Source: Symbiodinium sp. CCMP2592 (lineage: Eukaryota; Sar; Dinophyceae; Suessiales; Symbiodiniaceae). Taken from it: a stretch of DNA of 64,000 bases. Made by a program: the position numbers and the translations under genes. The notes below the pieces were generated by a model that saw only the letters and a list, made by a program, of their open reading frames with translations, did no database searches and was not told the DNA's origin. Positions 1 through 9,762 of this stretch are shown here, one piece after another. Where the stretch lies: positions 81,001 to 145,000 of the forward strand of contig CAJNDT010005874.1 of the NCBI GenBank assembly GCA_905221615.1. Reading direction: 5' to 3'. Each line of letters opens with the position of its first letter. Position 1 is the first letter of the stretch.

Positions 1-1
1 C

Positions 2-49
2 TTATAAGCAGAAAACCTGCTTATAACCATAAGCAGGCGGACTGCTTAT
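2..49. repeat. two tandem hairpins with the same stem
   Basis: Bases 2-11 and 17-26 form a perfect 10-bp stem (TTATAAGCAG / CTGCTTATAA) around the 5-base loop AAAAC. Bases 29-36 and 42-49 form an 8-bp stem of the same sequence around a different 5-base loop, GCGGA. Keeping the stem while the loop changes suggests a structured end of a mobile element or a repeated protein- or RNA-binding site. No gene is attached to it here. Confidence 0.75.
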
Positions 50-134
50 CAGCATAACATAAGATAGATTAGACAGTAATCTGGTTTAAGTAGACCCTGA
101 ACCCAAAAGAACAGCCACTGCGTGAGGTTGTCCG

Positions 135-350
135 GGCACATCAGCTGTGGCGGAAACCAAAAAACCAAAGAAACCAAAAAGCCAAAGACACCAAAAAAAC
201 AAAGATTTCCGCACTAGTTTGAAGGATTCCGACTAGTGCGGGAATCATTGTTTTGTTTTTTTTGTTGTTTTTTGGTTTGTTTTATTTGTTTTTTGTTCAT
301 ATTTTTTTGGTTTGTTTGTTTTTTTTTGTTTATTTTTTTGGTTTTGTTGA
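135..350. repeat. A-rich / T-rich foldback with ACTAGTGCGG arms
   Basis: An A-rich, CCAAA-repeating left half (about 155-206) faces a T-rich, GGTTT/TTTTG-repeating right half (about 247-345). Between them bases 209-218 (CCGCACTAGT) and 232-241 (ACTAGTGCGG) form a perfect 10-bp stem. The unit could fold into one long imperfect hairpin and resembles a foldback or MITE-like element. No coding capacity is evident. Confidence 0.5.
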
Positions 351-689
351 AGGTTTAGGGTGTCGGGTGTGAGGCTTGTGCTAGTGTAACTACGGCTTGC
401 AGGACTTCCAGAGGTCCAGAGGGCTTCCGAAGCATACAAAGCAACCCTGAACGACAAGTACCGAACAAGTAGTGCAATAATTGCAAAACATTGGGTGTGC
501 CCAAGCGCAGGCCCCATGACACTCCCTTTTCAAACGATATGGGGGACACTCTTTGTGATTGAAGGTTTTGTAGGGCATCATCACCAGAAAAGATCCAGGG
601 CTGAAGGGGGCACCCCTTGTAATGCTTTTCCAGAGCACCCGCACCCAAAGAGACAATGGCGAACCCTCGTTTGCAACAGTTCGGGATTA

Positions 690-960
690 TCAGTCCTCTT
701 CCGAAGACACAGATACTCCGCCAATGGAGCAGGACGTACAACCAAACAGTCTTCGGGACCAAGGCTTGCGACTTGTCTGCTTGGAATAGAATAGCACTCG
801 GACTAAATCTCTGAGGGACCAGGGCTTGCGAACTGAATACTTGAAGAATTCGGACCACATATTGGAGGAAAATGGCGGACTGAATATCTGAGGGACCAGG
901 GCGTGCCGAGTGTCTAGTTGAAGAATCCGGACCACATGGGGGACACTCCTTGCGATTCGA
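690..960. repeat. diverged tandem repeat of roughly 75 bp
   Basis: The block CTGAGGGACCAGGGC, followed by ACTTGAAGAAT and CGGACCACAT, recurs at about 812-860 and 885-937, with an older copy starting near 748 (TTCGGGACCAAGGC). Further upstream, the stretch around 538-575 (GGGGGACACTCTTTGTGATT) resembles 936-960 (GGGGGACACTCCTTGCGATT). Antisense reading frames are open across the repeats but give only repetitive peptides, so I read this as non-coding tandem repeat. Confidence 0.55.
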
Positions 961-2640
961 GGTTTTTCTTGAGCGTCATCGACAAAGAAGATGAGGGGAT
1001 GAGAGGCACACCCGTTGCGATGGACAAACGGTGATAGTCGCTCCAAGCCACTGGAATGTTCTACCTATATGAAGGGCCTGGAAAGACCCACCTCCTTTTG
1101 CGTAACTCGATATGCTCATGGTGCCAGTTGAAGCTGCGGGTAAACGAATCAATGTACAGTATTACCATGACAAAAACTCAGACGAACACCAGACATAGAG
1201 ACCGAGTGTTTCGCGACGGCTTTGCGCACGTCACTGACGATATTTCCTGGACCCACTAGGAGGAGCAAATCTGGCTGGCATGTGCCGGCGCGAGAATGCC
1301 AGCACACCAAGCAAATTTGCCAATTGTACGCTCGGGTGATTCGCAGCGCTGGTCTGCAATAGGTTCACGTGACGAGTCGCCCCACCCTGCTTTCCTGGCC
1401 TTTCCCAAGTAGTTTCTTAGGGGAAGTGTCCAAGAATGGTTGGATCGAAGTTCGCAGACTGCAGTACACTCCAAACAAGACAGTGAATCCAAGTTCGACG
1501 CTGATCTCATGTTCCAGGGCCCTAGAAGCATCCAGCAAGCCTGAAGCACAACGTGCGAAGACCTTTCGCTTGACTTCCCAACCCCAAAAGCTTCGGGTTG
1601 CGATTTTGAGCAATGTTCATAGCTTGGCTCGGCTTAGATGCCTTAACAGCATCTGTTGGCTGAAAATTCTACCACCTGGCTCCTGGCCCTGTAAATGGGT
1701 CCAAAGGGGATTAAGACGATGGTAAACTGTAGCTTCCTGTCGGAAACTCTGACCGTTTCGGCCGGGGCCGAAGCGACTTCTTTTCAACTCCCTACACTAG
1801 ACAGCTCGAAAATAAAGACTTTCAGACTCCCTAGCAGGTTCATAATGTAGCTTCAATCCGTTTATGCAGCCTTGTCTAAGAGCTGAAAACCTGCAGCAAA
1901 CCAATAGCAATGTTAATACTCATGACCCATGACAGCAACACAGGCATTGCCGTTGTCATCGTTGCTCATGTCATGGGTTCGGGACATTAAGGTGTCTGTT
2001 GGGCGGTGGGAAGAACAGGGACGGCAGAGCACGTGTAGATGGGCTAAACTCCGCAATCTTGTGCTCAATCTGTCAGAGGTCGGTAAGAACTGGCGCGGCT
2101 ACAAGCTGGTGGCAGCCTGGCCAAAGGGCGCGGTCGGGAACTCGGCGGCAAATCCCAATTTCGTTTCAGGGCTTGGCAGGATTAGTTCTGCCCACACTTC
2201 GAAAACTCACGCTTGAGGTCAGCAACCAGATTTGCACGGACTTTGACGACCAGCTGTTCAGCGCACAGACTCAGCGGGGCTGGGGATTCCAATCTTGTCT
2301 ACATTCTGCCTCCCACCCCCACTACTTACACTCCGGCTGCTGCTGTGGTTCACTGCTTAGACGCGTGCTGCTACTGCTGCTGCTCTTGCGATCACCATCT
2401 GTATCGCCGGGACTTCTACCCTGGCCGTTTCCACTGCTTGTGTTGATTGTGGTGTTTCTCCCTCACCTTTGAAGCGCAGCCGCGGGAGATGAGGTCCGCC
2501 GCTGTCCCAAGCAAAGCTGCAAGCACTGCGGCAGGCGATGTGGTCCAGCCTTGGAGCAGTGTTCGCCCTCTCATGCGCATCCGGCGGAATTCGAGAATTT
2601 GAGCGCTGACGGACGGACGAACGGATAGCCTTCAAAATCG
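961..2640. other. no gene recognised
   Basis: Mixed-composition sequence with short overlapping open frames on both strands. None has a motif I recognise and none links convincingly by splice signals to a neighbour. A short CTG/GCT-rich patch at about 2335-2395 makes a Leu/Cys-rich open frame that I do not consider coding. Confidence 0.4.
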
Positions 2641-2667
2641 GGATTGCACCTCTGGCTCTTCGGCCGC

Positions 2668-2905
2668 GATGTCAGCGCGGGAGGCCGCGAAGCTGGTTTT
2701 GCTTCGTCCGGGCGACGTCTACTTCTTCAGCGGGGGGACCGCGCACACGGCCATGGCCACAGCAGGGCCTCAGGGCGGCGCGGGGTCGCGGGGTCGTGCG
2801 CCTGCCGCTCGAGGCTCTCTGCGTGTCCGAGGGCATGGGTCTCAGCAGCTACGAGTCCATTGTGACCTTGCATCCAGCCGGCATCCCAGGGGTACCACTA
2901 TGCCT
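2668..2905 (+). pseudogene. cupin/JmjC-like exon fragment with a frameshift
   Basis: The translation contains KLVLLRPGDVYFFSGGTAHTA. A glycine-rich PGD-V turn followed by a strand ending in GTAH resembles the C-terminal metal-binding half of cupin/JmjC-type folds, where that His would be a metal ligand. After a GC-rich stretch (about 2770-2800) the reading moves to another frame, which continues with MGLSSYESIVTLHP (about 2833-2877), a plausible next strand. The upstream HxD/E motif needed for metal binding is not visible, so this is either one exon of a split gene or a broken copy. A further acidic exon-like piece (VDEFEEILEEALLGDLWG) lies at about 3085-3142. Cupin assignment is an inference from a short motif. 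Confidence 0.3.
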
Positions 2906-3220
2906 CGCATGCCTCGCTGTGCCTTCCATCGACGTGTCGCATCTCCCCTTTTTTGCTGAGCTCCACAGCGGCCTCTGCATGCAGACCTGCGATCGCAGCA
3001 GCCCATGCTGGCAACTGGCTCAGCATAAGAAAGAGCAACAGCCTTCACGCCTTCGCATCTGGCGGGAGGCTGGAAGGCGCCATGCCAGTCGACGAGTTCG
3101 AGGAGATCCTGGAAGAGGCGTTGCTTGGAGATCTTTGGGGGTCCCACTGACTGGGACCTCAGAGGTGGCAGAGCAGCTGGAAAGCGCCGCCAGCCAGCTA
3201 ATGCAGGTCCCGTGTGCATA

Positions 3221-6200
3221 GTCATGGAGAATCGTAAAGCCGACCCCGTTTGCAAAGGGTGGCCCCAGTGACGATGCAGAGGCCCCTGCAGTAAGCCTCG
3301 CATACGACTGCCTTCTGCGGCAGAGAGGGCATGCATGGCTCTTGCGAGGCGAAGCAGCCCAGGCAGCCCAAGCCCCCGTTTGCCTGCCTGTTTGGCTGTT
3401 TGGGTTGGGTCGTGTCTGCGCTGAAGTCACCCCTTCCGCCCCTCCTTGCCAGGCAGCTTTGGCGCACATTACGGCAGGAGCTGCTTGCAGACCAGGCTGT
3501 TTAGCACATGCTTCAAGGGTATGGATTCAGAGATTCGGTTCTGAGAGCTTGGATTGCACGACACACAGAGGCGACGATGCGTCTGCTGCAAGAACACTGG
3601 GCCGCCACGGTTGCACAGTGCTTGGCCAGGAGAGACATTCAGAGAAAGATGGTCTTGAGTCTCCTTTCGTCTTTCGTGCGTCGCATTTGGAATAGGAGCC
3701 GATTCCTTCGACAGCAATGCTCAGCTACAGTGCGTCGGGCACAGCGGCGCCTGCAGCAAGGTCGAGGTCCACGGTGAACTCGGTGCGGTGCCTATACGGA
3801 GCTATCATGTTCGTGTTGGCAGGCTTCGCTGCGAGGGAGGAGCAGGGATCTTGGTGTCGCATGGTGGACGCATCGTGGACGCATGTGGACGCTTGCCAGT
3901 TCCCGGAGCTCGAGCCCACAGGGCGACCGTGCCGCCAGCACCCCAGCCGCCGGCGGCATGAGAGCTTCCGGGACTGGCACTGGTGCGACAGGTGCGCAAG
4001 CGCTCCCGAAGCCCACTTCGCCAGGGCACAGTGTCGAACTGAAGATGCATTGAGAACTAGTTTTGCAAGCGCTCCTCTGTGCAAAGCATGGGGAGGCGCT
4101 CAAAACGTGATGCTGCTGTGATTGCGGCGCAATGGGTCGCATGACATTTTGCGGGAGTCGTTCGGACTCGGAAAGTGCTTCGATGCAATCCTGGGATTAT
4201 GTCGCCGAACCTCCGAAGTGCCGAGCAAACACCTGCAACACCGTAACAAGCCTTAACTTCGAATCCGGACTTCCGCGATATGCGTTAAGGCATAGATCGC
4301 ACTCACTGTTACACAAGTTGAGGGACCGCCCTGTGCTCAACTTCCAGGAGTACACCCCTGTACGAACGGAACCAAGACCTTACCTTTGCAACAAGCCCCC
4401 AGGTTTGAAGTAAGACTCAAGAAGGGGGCATAGGACCGCCTCAGAAAAGACTGCCTGAGTGCATCGAAAAGGCTGGACGTGCCTTGTCTTGCAGACGCAA
4501 AACTGAATCTCAATTTGCCCGCCCGCCCCGTTTCCCCCCTTCGTCCAGGTCCCGGCCTCGATTGGCGCCACCGAAGGTTCCGCAGCGGGCGGAGGCACCG
4601 CCGCATAGGAGTGACTGAGCCGGCGCTCGCGATCTCTCTTCCCACTGTCTCTTTCGCTGTCTCTGTGGGATGCCTCTACCGTAACACCTCACTTCCGGGC
4701 CCAGACCAAGCCTCCGACTTGTCGGCTCCTCGGGGTATGCGGCCAGAGGCATCATGCCAGCAGTGGGAGAAATCGGCTATCAATGTCATGTTCAGACAAA
4801 TTCAGACGCGCTTGCTGGCTTCTGAGGGCACTACCTTGACACCAAGGGCCAGTTGCAGGCAGTTCTATGGAACATGCCTGCCTACCTTCTCGATGTTTGA
4901 CGTACTGCTTTCCGCTTCAAATCATATCTGTCCTGGCTTCCCTTACATTCAACAGATGAGTTCAGGGGCCTTTCTCGTCGCAGCAGATGGCACTGTGGCA
5001 GCTGGCCTGCAGTTGGCGTTGAGTCTGGCCCGCCTCATGCGAGAGACACGCTGAGGGCTCCCCCAGCTATCCCTCGCTTTTGGGCTTTAAGAGGATCTTT
5101 ATTGTGGCTAGAGTCGGCTAGAGACTAAGATGCACGATATTCAGCTTCTGTGCCAAACCCCGGCTTGATCTCGAGTTAGGCACGACCACGACATGTTGCC
5201 AAAGACTCTGCGACTTCGACGTAGCACCGACACCGACTTCTTCACAATTCCTGAGCCTTGGGCCTCAGACAATCCGTCTTGGACTCTGGCGATGTTTTCA
5301 GTGGCCCGCGAGGTTCTTCCCAGCTCCTTTGACTCCCTTCAAGTCGCTGCCAGCCGTGCCTGCGAAGGACGGGCCCTGAAGCTTCGCCAAGCGGCCAAAC
5401 ACGGTTTCTAAAGTGAGCCAGTCCGTGTGTCCGCAGGAGGCGCCTCCAGCAAGGCGCGGGGCTTCACTTGATCAGAGCTCCTCTGAGAGCTTTGAGCGGC
5501 AGGCAAGTGCCACAAATCAAGGCCCAGGCTGGGTTTTAAAGGAGGCTTCTTTGGGCGGCTTAGGGCTCGCCTTCTTGGGGACTCCCTTGCCTCTGTGGCA
5601 GGCGGATCTCAGCCATCTGGTGCCTGCCCTGGCTGCATGCTAGGTCCTAGGTCCGTCTATAGGTTTGCTAGGTGAGGGCTGGGCAAAGGTTCTGGGAGTT
5701 TCGATGTGCGGTTGAGTCCCTGGCCTTCCAGGGACCCCTGGCGTCACTCTTCGCAAACGCCACGGCTGCAGCGCATGTCGGGGTCCTGCTTGCGAAATTC
5801 GACAGAGCTCTGGAGAAAACGAGCCATGCTCAAGGCAAGTGCGCAGCAGCAGGCGATGGTGCGAATCACAGACACAAGCGTTGCAGACTGGAATGCTGAG
5901 GCTGCAACCTCTTCTGCAATCTTTGTTGAAGCTAAGGCGGTCGGGAAGAAGGGAGACAAGGCCGTCCTTCCTGGATGACCGTCTCCACTTTTCCCTTCTC
6001 TCCTGCTCTCCTTCTGTACGATCTCATGCCTGATGCTTCATCAGGGCAAGGGTAAGCACGTCGAGGAAGGCCGCGAATTGGTGATTCTGCAAGTCGTAAC
6101 ACTTGTGATTGCATAGCAGCGATAGCCTCCGTCATGCATGGGCTTCAGGCTGTCACTGAAGAGTCCTAAGAGAGTCCCAAGACGGGTTAGATGCCGGCAC

Positions 6201-6500
6201 TCTCTGACAAGTTGAGCCTATCCCAGAGGTGAGCACTCGCAGGGCAACTCCAAAAAAGGGCGGGGTAAGGCCAAGGAGAAAGCGCAGGCCGATCTCTGTC
6301 TCTTTGCTGACAGAAGCCTGCAAAAGCACGCATGGCCTCAGGAGGCCGACGCGAACGGCTGGGTCTGGCCCGAAACCCAGCAGTCCCCGATAATTAGCAC
6401 TTTGTGGTCGTTGCGGTCGTGCTGAGGTCCGCCGAGCATGGATGGAGCAGTGATAAGGTGCCTTTCTAGCGTCTAGAGCGACGCACGGGTTATGTGCATG
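3221..6500. other. no gene recognised; short unassigned open frames
   Basis: Open frames such as 3508-3777 (+, basic and helical, 89 codons) and 5193-5411 (+, 72 codons) have start and stop codons but no motif I know and no supporting neighbours. A short TGGACGCATG direct repeat lies at about 3866-3892. I see no repeat element or RNA gene in this stretch. Confidence 0.35.
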
Positions 6501-6522
6501 GGTACATTTCTTTCTTTCTGGC

Positions 6523-6598
6523 AGTGGTGGGATTGGTCCTGGAACGGCCACGGCTGGTCCGAGAACGGCGACGGCTGGGAGAACGGCAAGCAAGCAGG
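6523..6598 (+). CDS. Trp/Gly/Asn-rich exon-like segment
   Basis: Following a pyrimidine tract and CTGGCAG, the frame reads WWDWSWNGHGWSENGDGWEN, a Trp-Gly repeat. The pyrimidine tract plus AG is a plausible 3' splice site. Short Trp/Gly repeats of this kind are low-complexity and have no assigned function. It could belong with the exon-like pieces at 6890-7060 and 7683-7770 on the same strand, but I could not verify phase across them. Confidence 0.3.
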
Positions 6599-6891
6599 CG
6601 CACCACGTGCTTTGGAGAGTGTAAGTACTTTTTGAGTTGAGAACTGCGTAATCGGGGGGCAGATTTGGAGTGGGTGCAATGTCAGGCGACTGGTCCGGAG
6701 ACGCACAAAACGCGCCTCACAAGGAGAAGGGAGAGAAGGTCACTGCAGTCCAGGCCTGTGCTGCTTGTGCTGCTGCTGCGTGGAGAGTTGGGGCACAGCC
6801 ACGGCAGCCTGGGCCTGGGCAAAAGAGCTCTAACTCCGGGAAGGATCCCCGCCGGGATCAGGTTTTAACGGGTTTTGAAGGGGCGCATAGG

Positions 6892-7056
6892 GGCTGCTGA
6901 ACTCGTCGTCGTGCTGGATGCTCTGATGCCCGATATCCGAAGTTGGGAGCCCGCCTTGGAGTCCCAAGCAGTTATCGTGGAAGAGACGGCGGGTCCTGGA
7001 TGCACAAGTCAAGAGTCAGGTGCCTGGGAGGCTGCGAAATGCTCGTGATGAAAGTG
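6892..7056 (+). CDS. acidic exon-like segment, unknown
   Basis: One frame reads ELVVVLDALMPDIRSWEPAL followed by an acidic, Glu-rich stretch, ending at a stop just downstream. It has the look of a helical exon with Leu/Val heptads and then a disordered acidic part. No family recognised. Evidence is composition only. Confidence 0.2.
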
Positions 7057-7544
7057 CTGACCACCGTCACGATGCCGTCGAATCTCCGCCCTGCGTGTTT
7101 CATCAACGGCTTCAAGCTGGCCTTGACTAGAAGTTGCGTTTCAGCCGTCACCCAAGGGCCTGAATCCGCTGGCGCTAGATATTTCGGCGTGTGAGGCAGC
7201 ATTCGGCAACCTCAAGTGGGGTCCGCCCTTTCAGGCAAGAAGCACGAACGTGGTTGGGTGAGCTGCGGCACGGCACCCAGCCCAAACAGCCTAAACGAAC
7301 TCGCACCTGGGAGGATGACGACCTTTTCCCGGAGGTGCGGGAGTTTCACGTCCATCAGGGCCTCCGGATTCTGAGCCAACATGGGCTCAGGGCTCATTGG
7401 GCATGCAAACATTGCAGCAGGAGCCCATTCGCCGCGTTCTGGACGAGGGCATTGTTTGGGAGGCCAGTGCAGGGTCCCAGTCGGCTCCGCCGCCGGTAGA
7501 AGGCTTGCTCGAGGTCACTGTTAGTGGAGCGGAGGATACTTGAA

Positions 7545-7614
7545 GATGGATGGACGGATGGATGGATGGGTGCATGGATGGATGGATGCATGGATGGATG
7601 GATGGATGGATGGA
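7545..7614. repeat. (GGAT)n microsatellite
   Basis: Imperfect GGAT/GATG tetranucleotide repeat of about 17 units, with one interruption (GGGTGCAT) and one GACG variant. The open frames through it on both strands are simple products of the 4-base repeat. Confidence 0.9.
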
Positions 7615-7682
7615 GAAACAAGCAGACATACAGACAAACAAATGTTGCATACTTTTCCAGCATCTGTGTTTTGATGTCCAAG

Positions 7683-7770
7683 GAGCGCTGGATCTCGCCA
7701 CTGGCCGTGCGCTTCTCTCAGGGCAAGATCCACCCCTTCTTCCACGAGCGGGGGCCGATCTCTGAGGCGG
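7683..7770 (+). CDS. exon with RFSQGKI motif
   Basis: After AG at 7681-7682 the frame reads [20 protein letters not shown] and continues HERGPISEA up to a GTTCTA donor. The pattern I-S-x-x-x-V-R-F-S-Q-x-x-I-x-x-x-F followed by a Gly matches, from memory, an exon found in many multicopy dinoflagellate genes; its function is unknown to me. The expected partner exon (a YSLDNRR-type motif) is not visible downstream, so this may be an orphan exon or gene relic. Confidence 0.4.
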
Positions 7771-8314
7771 GTTCTACACTTGAGACCCACGAAGGAACCT
7801 GTTACAGACAGACACACACACACACACATACATCTATGCAATCCTCCCTCTGGTTGAAATCGATGTCAATTCCCATTGATAGAGGTAAAGATTTGCAGCC
7901 GCTAGGCAGTTAAACAGTTAAACAATAATTTCATCCAGGTTCTAGGCTTAGCCTGGCTGCCATACAAGAGAAACGCAAAAAGTGCAGGTACGTTCTCAGG
8001 ACATCTCCCGAGAATATCAGCATGTGCAAAGGCCCTCTTCGTTGGGATGGCGACCACTGCACATTTTCAGCCCCCCTGTTTTTTCTGCTGCTGGCAGTTC
8101 CCTCGGTAACAAACAGGGTTTCTCAAACACAAACAGCCACTCGGACGTGAAGGTGTGAGATTGAAAGTCAAAAAGGCAAAACTGAATCATGCAGCTGCTA
8201 CTGGGTGAACCTTTATGGACCCATGTCTTGGTCCTGATCTTGGTCTGGCGGTGTATTTTTGTAATCGCATTGTGTAACGACTGATGGGTTGATCAAAATT
8301 CGGAGATTGATTCC

Positions 8315-9049
8315 CTAAATTGTACATGTTCCCCATCTTGCTGCAGTTGGAAAGTGTGGTGGCCTGTATTTGTGCGTCACCTCCTTCATCTTGTGGGCTA
8401 TGAACTTTCTCGCCACATCAGCGGTATCAGAGCCTAGGACAGTCACTTCCATGTGCGAAGGCGCCAGTGCGCGAGTGGGTTGCATCAGGAAATCGCTGGG
8501 GATGACGACCTGAAGTCGGACGGGCCGATTGTCGTAGTACAGCCCAGCCATGTCCGAAGTTCGTTTGGACATGATGAAACTCACGGGCTACAGCTGAGTG
8601 GCACGAAAGCATCGAAAGGCTGCAGAGCTTATGAATTCCACAAGCAGAATGACCTGTCCAATAACACAACATGATGTGCTCACGCAGCTGTTTTTTCATG
8701 ACTGTGGAGATGATTCTCCAACAATAAGAAAGATCGGTCTTCGGGTATGAGGGGGTATTAACAGACGGTACAGGGGAAAGATCTCCTGTCCTTGTCGCAA
8801 ACGAATAGCCATTGGAGGGGCGGGACGATGATTCCCGTCCGGTACAAAATGTGCTCGGAAATCATTTGTACTCCGGACTGTGATGTCCAAGCAATGGTGA
8901 CCCTCATATGAAACGATGCGATCGATGGCCACGTAGACAAAGCATCGAACCATGCTTCCCGGCAATGGGATTCCAGCATCGTCAGCGGTACGCTTCATTG
9001 TCTGTGCAACGTAGTTCCACCGAACCAGAACCACAAGGTTTAGATCCAC
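8315..9049 (-). CDS. two unassigned antisense open frames
   Basis: Frames at 9049-8696 (117 codons) and 8584-8315 (89 codons) run in the same direction with ordinary amino-acid composition. The first has I/V-rich strands around RIVSYEGHHCLDITV; the second contains PVRLQVVIPSDF. They are separated by stop codons over about 110 bp, which an intron could remove. No family recognised; both could be chance frames. Confidence 0.2.
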
Positions 9050-9074
9050 AGTGCTTTTTCAACACAATTCACTT

Positions 9075-9385
9075 TGAAAAGCCTTTAACGACAAAAATGT
9101 TTAAAAGACAAAAACAAGTTTTAAAGACAAAAAACTTTTAAAGACAAAAAATTAAAATACAAAAAACATTTAGACAAAAATTAATAATAGACAAAACTTT
9201 TTGGAAGGCTATATATTTTTTTTTGAAAAGACAAAAAACTTTAAAAGACAGAAAACTTTAAAAGAAAAAACGAAAAAATACAAAAAATAAAAGACAAAAA
9301 ACTTTAAACTGCAAATTGTTAAAATACAAAAAACAAATACAAGAACAAAATGTTAAACTACAAAAAAACTTTCTGTTTAACATTT
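9075..9385. repeat. AT-rich degenerate repeat (TTTAAAAGACAAAAAAC)
   Basis: At least ten imperfect copies of a unit close to TTTAAAAGACAAAAAAC, spaced mostly 17-22 bases apart, with several units losing the GAC. Strongly AT-rich compared with the GC-rich flanks. No open frame of interest. Confidence 0.7.
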
Positions 9386-9409
9386 TTAGTTCTTTCCAGG
9401 AAGGCGGGG

Positions 9410-9515
9410 ATGAAGAAGACCTGGCACAGGGTTTAAAGTTTCAGGGTCTTGAGGGTTTGGGGTTGGAAGGCAGAGTGCCATAGTATTAGGGTTTGAGGGT
9501 AATGAGAGGGTTAGT
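9410..9515. repeat. degenerate telomere-like TTTAGGG tract
   Basis: Repeated variants of GGGTTTGAGGG, TTAGGGTTTGAGGG and GAGGGTTAG resemble decayed TTTAGGG, the telomere repeat type reported for dinoflagellates. It lies just upstream of the copia-type element. Confidence 0.4.
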
Positions 9516-9762
9516 GTGAAGCACAAAGTCGATGATTGCACAACTACTCGCAGTGCTGTTGTTTCTGATTCCAGAGCTTCACATTAGGTGCCTGTCCCCG
9601 ACGCCCGACTCTGCAGGCAACATCGCGACGCAGGCTTTTGGTCCGAGTCATGGAAAAGACTCGCAACGACGAGGCTGGTCCGAGTGTTTTGCATTAGGTT
9701 TCTTAGCGTCTTAGATTGGTAGCGGAGCCTGTGTGCTCCTGTAGCTGTAGATCCTGACCTCC

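Noticed and set aside
7521-7841. His/Pro/Ser/Ile-repeat - strand frames.
   Set aside because: Products of the GGAT tetranucleotide repeat.
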